Source of the DNA: CAYVOX01 sp964453035
GTDB lineage: Bacteria > Chloroflexota > Anaerolineae > Anaerolineales > Anaerolineaceae
DNA length: 64,000 nt
NCBI GenBank assembly: GCA_964453035.1
Contig: CAYVOX010000001.1
Location: forward strand, 10,546-74,545
Direction of reading: 5' to 3'
Position 1 is the stretch's first letter; every line of letters starts with the position of its first letter. Positions 61,654 to 64,000 of the stretch are shown here, one piece after another. The notes beneath the pieces are model-generated. The model saw only the letters and a program-made list of their open reading frames with translations, made no database searches and was not told the origin of the DNA. A program made the position numbers and the translations under genes.

Positions 61654-63035
61654 GGCGGCAAAATCCAGGGGATATTTGCCGGCACCGGCGTCAGCCAGTA
61701 CAATGTGGTGTTACGGTGCCAGTTGATGAAATCAGCATCACTGTAGCCCAGGTCAACCCAATACCCGCCCACGTAACCCCAGTCGCCAACGATGGCTTTC
61801 CCGTACCCCTCTACATAAACGCCCTGGTTCACCATCAGCCGGTACCAGGCTTCCCCGGTGCCAATCACACCCTTTTGCAGCTTTGACCCGTTCGCTGTGG
61901 TGTACGAGCACCGCCCAATGGTCAGTAAAAAGTTGCACGGTGCATACGAAGTTGCATACACCCGCGCCGACCGCCAGTACTGAATGGGACCATCCGGCGT
62001 ATCCATCGTCCGGATAACGATTTTCGTCCCATAGCCTGTTTTTTGCGTAAGCGGTTCAGCCGCGGTCCATTCCGCTTCGGTGGTGCGCTTCACCTCTTTT
62101 CCGTTTTCGTACCGCACCAGTACCCGCGTTACCTTGATACCCTCTTGCCCCGCCTGGATTATCCGCCGCTGATCCAGTTCCAGTTCAGCATCCGCCACCA
62201 GTTCGGTTTTAAAAGGGATCGTGGTCTGTTTGAGTTCAATTTCCTCCCTCACCCGCACCACTTCGATCACCCCGTTCTCTGGCACAGGTTTATCCTCGGT
62301 TGGCGCGCTGGTATCCAGCCCCTGCAGCGGAATGCCTGCATCTGCCAGGGCTTGCCCCACCGTTGTCGCCGCCGAATGGGCTGTCACTTCTTTACCATCC
62401 ACCTTGATTTTCACCACCCGGCTGCGCAATAAGCTCACCTGAGGCGTATCCTTCACAAGGTCCAGGTAACCGCTCGATAATCTATCCGCCAGGCTTAACC
62501 GGATTCCTGCCTTCCACAGGGCTTGCCCCACGCTCGCCGCTGAGCTGGTCAGTGCCTTCTCAAAGCCATTCTCGTTCAGCGCGATTGCCTGGCTTCGAAT
62601 CACCTGCAGCACGTAAGCTGGGTGTTCAGGCAACTTGCCGGTAAGTTGAACAGGAATACCGTTGACCCGCACCTCATCTCCCCCGCTCACCGGAACTCCC
62701 ACCTGCGCCAGCATGCCCTCAGGCGTTCGCTCTGTACTCAAAATAGTTGCTCCGGGTCCCTGGGCTTCCATCCAAACCGTTACCGGTTTTGCCGTCACCA
62801 CGCTGATTTGATCCGTCCCCCCCAACCAGGCATTGATTGTCGGCGTCACCTTATCCGCGCTCGTCACGCGGATTGCCAGCTCCTGCAGAGCCGCGCCGCT
62901 CGTCAATGCAGCCGTATCCACCACTCGCGTCACGCCGTCCACATTTACGGTCACCGGCCTGCGGATGAGCAGCAGCCCTGCTGCAATCCCCACCACCAGA
63001 ACCACCCCCAGTAAGGTTGCACGTTTCTTATCCAT
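61650..63035 (-). CDS. YabE-like protein: DUF348, G5 and 3D domains
   Basis: A 461-residue exported protein. A membrane anchor (about 8-26) is followed by ubiquitin-like DUF348 repeats (about 30-80, 90-180 and 190-245), a G5 domain (about 255-330) and a C-terminal 3D domain (about 360-445), whose aspartates appear in G-D-W-G, V-D-L-G-Y-S-D. 3D domains resemble lytic transglycosylases, and G5 binds sugars. ATG 63035 is chosen because it opens the anchor. Confidence 0.85.
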   Translation of the reverse strand: MDKKRATLLGVVLVVGIAAGLLLIRRPVTVNVDGVTRVVDTAALTSGAALQELAIRVTSADKVTPTINAWLGGTDQISVVTAKPVTVWMEAQGPGATILSTERTPEGMLAQVGVPVSGGDEVRVNGIPVQLTGKLPEHPAYVLQVIRSQAIALNENGFEKALTSSAASVGQALWKAGIRLSLADRLSSGYLDLVKDTPQVSLLRSRVVKIKVDGKEVTAHSAATTVGQALADAGIPLQGLDTSAPTEDKPVPENGVIEVVRVREEIELKQTTIPFKTELVADAELELDQRRIIQAGQEGIKVTRVLVRYENGKEVKRTTEAEWTAAEPLTQKTGYGTKIVIRTMDTPDGPIQYWRSARVYATSYAPCNFLLTIGRCSYTTANGSKLQKGVIGTGEAWYRLMVNQGVYVEGYGKAIVGDWGYVGGYWVDLGYSDADFINWHRNTTLYWLTPVPANIPWILPP

Positions 63036-63070
63036 AGCGCGATTGTAACAGGAAATTAGCCCCCCGGAAA

Positions 63071-63094
63071 CAAAAAACACCCCTCACGAGGTGC
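63071..63094 (-). terminator. Terminator of tRNA-Phe
   Basis: On the minus strand, cacctc-gtga-ggggtg forms a short 6-bp stem (plus 63078-63093) followed by tttttt at plus 63072-63077. Confidence 0.75.
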
Positions 63095-63100
63095 TTTCTG

Positions 63101-63173
63101 TGCCGAGTCGCAGAATCGGACTGCGGACACTGCGATTTTCAGTCGCATGCTCTACCAACTGAGCTAACTCGGC
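63101..63173 (-). tRNA. tRNA-Phe (anticodon GAA)
   Basis: A 73-base tRNA on the minus strand: acceptor gccgagt/actcggc, discriminator A, D-arm agctcagttggtagagc, anticodon loop ctgaaaa (GAA), T-arm with gcagtccgattctgc. CCA is not encoded. Confidence 0.96.
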
Positions 63174-63195
63174 ATCGCTTTCTAAATGCTGCTAG

Positions 63196-63224
63196 ATTTT
63201 AATGGCGTTATCCTCTCCTGTCAA
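63196..63224 (-). promoter_or_regulatory. Promoter of tRNA-Phe
   Basis: On the minus strand, TTGACA (plus 63219-63224) and TAAAAT (plus 63196-63201) are 17 bases apart, with the tRNA beginning 22 bases after the -10 box. Confidence 0.8.
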
Positions 63225-63348
63225 GCCATTCCCCGCCTTTCGATTCCCCAACACCTTCCCATCCCAACGCCCTTTTGTTTGACATTCTCGCCCTCAAAGG
63301 CTAAAATGGAAAAGGTTGATCCAGGGATTCAGTCATAAAGGAGCGCAT

Positions 63349-64000
63349 GTGAGCAAGTGGGCTGGTAAATTCGTCATCGGACTTACAGGCAACATCGGCA
63401 CCGGTAAAAGCGTTGTTCGCCGCATGCTTGAACACCTCGGCGCCTACGGCATCGACGCCGATACCCTCGGTCATCGCGCCATTGCCCGCGGCGCCCCCGG
63501 CTACGCTCCCGTCGTTGCCACCTTTGGGCGTTTTGTCCTCACCCCTGAAGGTGAAATTGACCGCTCCAAGTTGGCCCGTGTCGTTTTCAGCGACCCCGAA
63601 GCCCTCGCCCAGCTCGAACGTATTGTTCACCCCCTGGTTGAACATGCCGTTGACCTGATGGTGCAACGCGCCCCCCAAAAAGTGATCGTTCTTGAAGCCA
63701 TCAAGCTTCTTGAGACGGACCTCCGAAAAACCTGCGACAGCATCTGGGTCACCTATGCCCCACCTGAGATTCAAATGGCGCGCCTCATTCAGATTCGCAA
63801 ACATACGGAAAACGAAGCCCGTCAGCGCATCATGGCGCAGCCCTCACAGGAACGCAAAATGGCCGCAGCGCAGGTGGTCATTCGCAACATCTCCACCTTC
63901 GAAGATACCTGGCGCCAGGTAGCCATCGCCTGGCAAAAATACGTTTCCGCCGCTCAGACGGCTGCCCCCGGGCATCACCCCATCTCCGCCCCCACCGGCG
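63349..64000 (+). CDS. coaE: Dephospho-CoA kinase (partial, runs off the window)
   Basis: An open frame from GTG 63349 to the window end, about 217 residues. It has the P-loop G-N-I-G-T-G-K-S, I-D-A-D-T-L-G-H, L-E-A-I-K-L-L-E and R-x-x-Q patterns of CoaE, which makes CoA in the last step of the pathway. aaaggag lies 5-6 bases upstream. The usual family length is about 200, so the still-open frame suggests a C-terminal extension or fusion. Confidence 0.9.
   Translation, partial: MSKWAGKFVIGLTGNIGTGKSVVRRMLEHLGAYGIDADTLGHRAIARGAPGYAPVVATFGRFVLTPEGEIDRSKLARVVFSDPEALAQLERIVHPLVEHAVDLMVQRAPQKVIVLEAIKLLETDLRKTCDSIWVTYAPPEIQMARLIQIRKHTENEARQRIMAQPSQERKMAAAQVVIRNISTFEDTWRQVAIAWQKYVSAAQTAAPGHHPISAPTG

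Overview
The window looks like chromosomal sequence from an anaerobic member of the Chloroflexota, most likely class Anaerolineae. This is inferred, not proven, from moderately high GC, Thr/Pro-rich linkers on surface proteins, multi-GAF SpoIIE phosphatases, roadblock/V4R signalling genes and SelB. No rRNA gene, insertion sequence, CRISPR array or phage module is visible. Two tRNA genes are present: Leu(CAG) and Phe(GAA).

Layout. Bases 1-7.1 kb hold the end of a flavin oxidoreductase, an Ldh2-type dehydrogenase, a HAD phosphatase/GH1 beta-glucosidase pair, and a MerR regulator followed by a large VIT/VWA protein. Bases 7.1-13.2 kb hold a RelA/SpoT enzyme, a VKOR-type thiol oxidoreductase, a tiny Cys/acidic protein, and a Tat-lipoprotein DUF362 protein overlapping a membrane polyferredoxin. 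From 13.3 to 41.0 kb nearly everything is on the minus strand.

The centre of interest is 18.5-40.1 kb. Reading on the minus strand from 40 kb downward it encodes 8-oxoguanine/guanine-type deaminase, adenine deaminase, a GntR regulator, an aspartate-carbamoyltransferase-like protein, a knotted YgeW-like carbamoyltransferase and carbamate kinase, closed by a terminator. A second unit follows: BMP-family binding protein, ABC ATPase, two permeases, a threonine-synthase-like PLP enzyme, a GT2 glycosyltransferase, a TrpB-like PLP enzyme, an unknown protein, a dihydropyrimidinase/hydantoinase and three complex-I/antiporter-like membrane proteins. I read this as an anaerobic nucleobase uptake and fermentation system. 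Deamination and ring opening would give carbamoyl compounds, carbamoyl phosphate would be released, and carbamate kinase would make ATP. Both units carry TTGTCAGACAA-like sites upstream, suggesting one GntR regulon. SelB further down the same strand is relevant because anaerobic purine hydroxylases are often selenium-dependent, but no selenoprotein is seen here.

Bases 41.1-47.1 kb are on the plus strand: UDP-glucose dehydrogenase, then a complete partner-switching module (STAS antagonist, anti-sigma kinase, six-GAF SpoIIE phosphatase). Bases 47.9-54.3 kb carry a histidine-kinase-like protein lacking the phospho-acceptor His, a LysM protein, an LCP transferase, an AT-richer DUF2726 gene and a degenerate tyrosine recombinase. 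Bases 54.4-57.8 kb (minus) encode HtrA and Ctp proteases and a pyrimidine-nucleotidase-like HAD protein. Bases 58.2-60.8 kb (plus) hold a roadblock, V4R and response-regulator set plus a polyprenol-phosphate mannosyltransferase. The window ends with rsmA and a YabE-like G5/3D protein (minus), tRNA-Phe, and the start of coaE.
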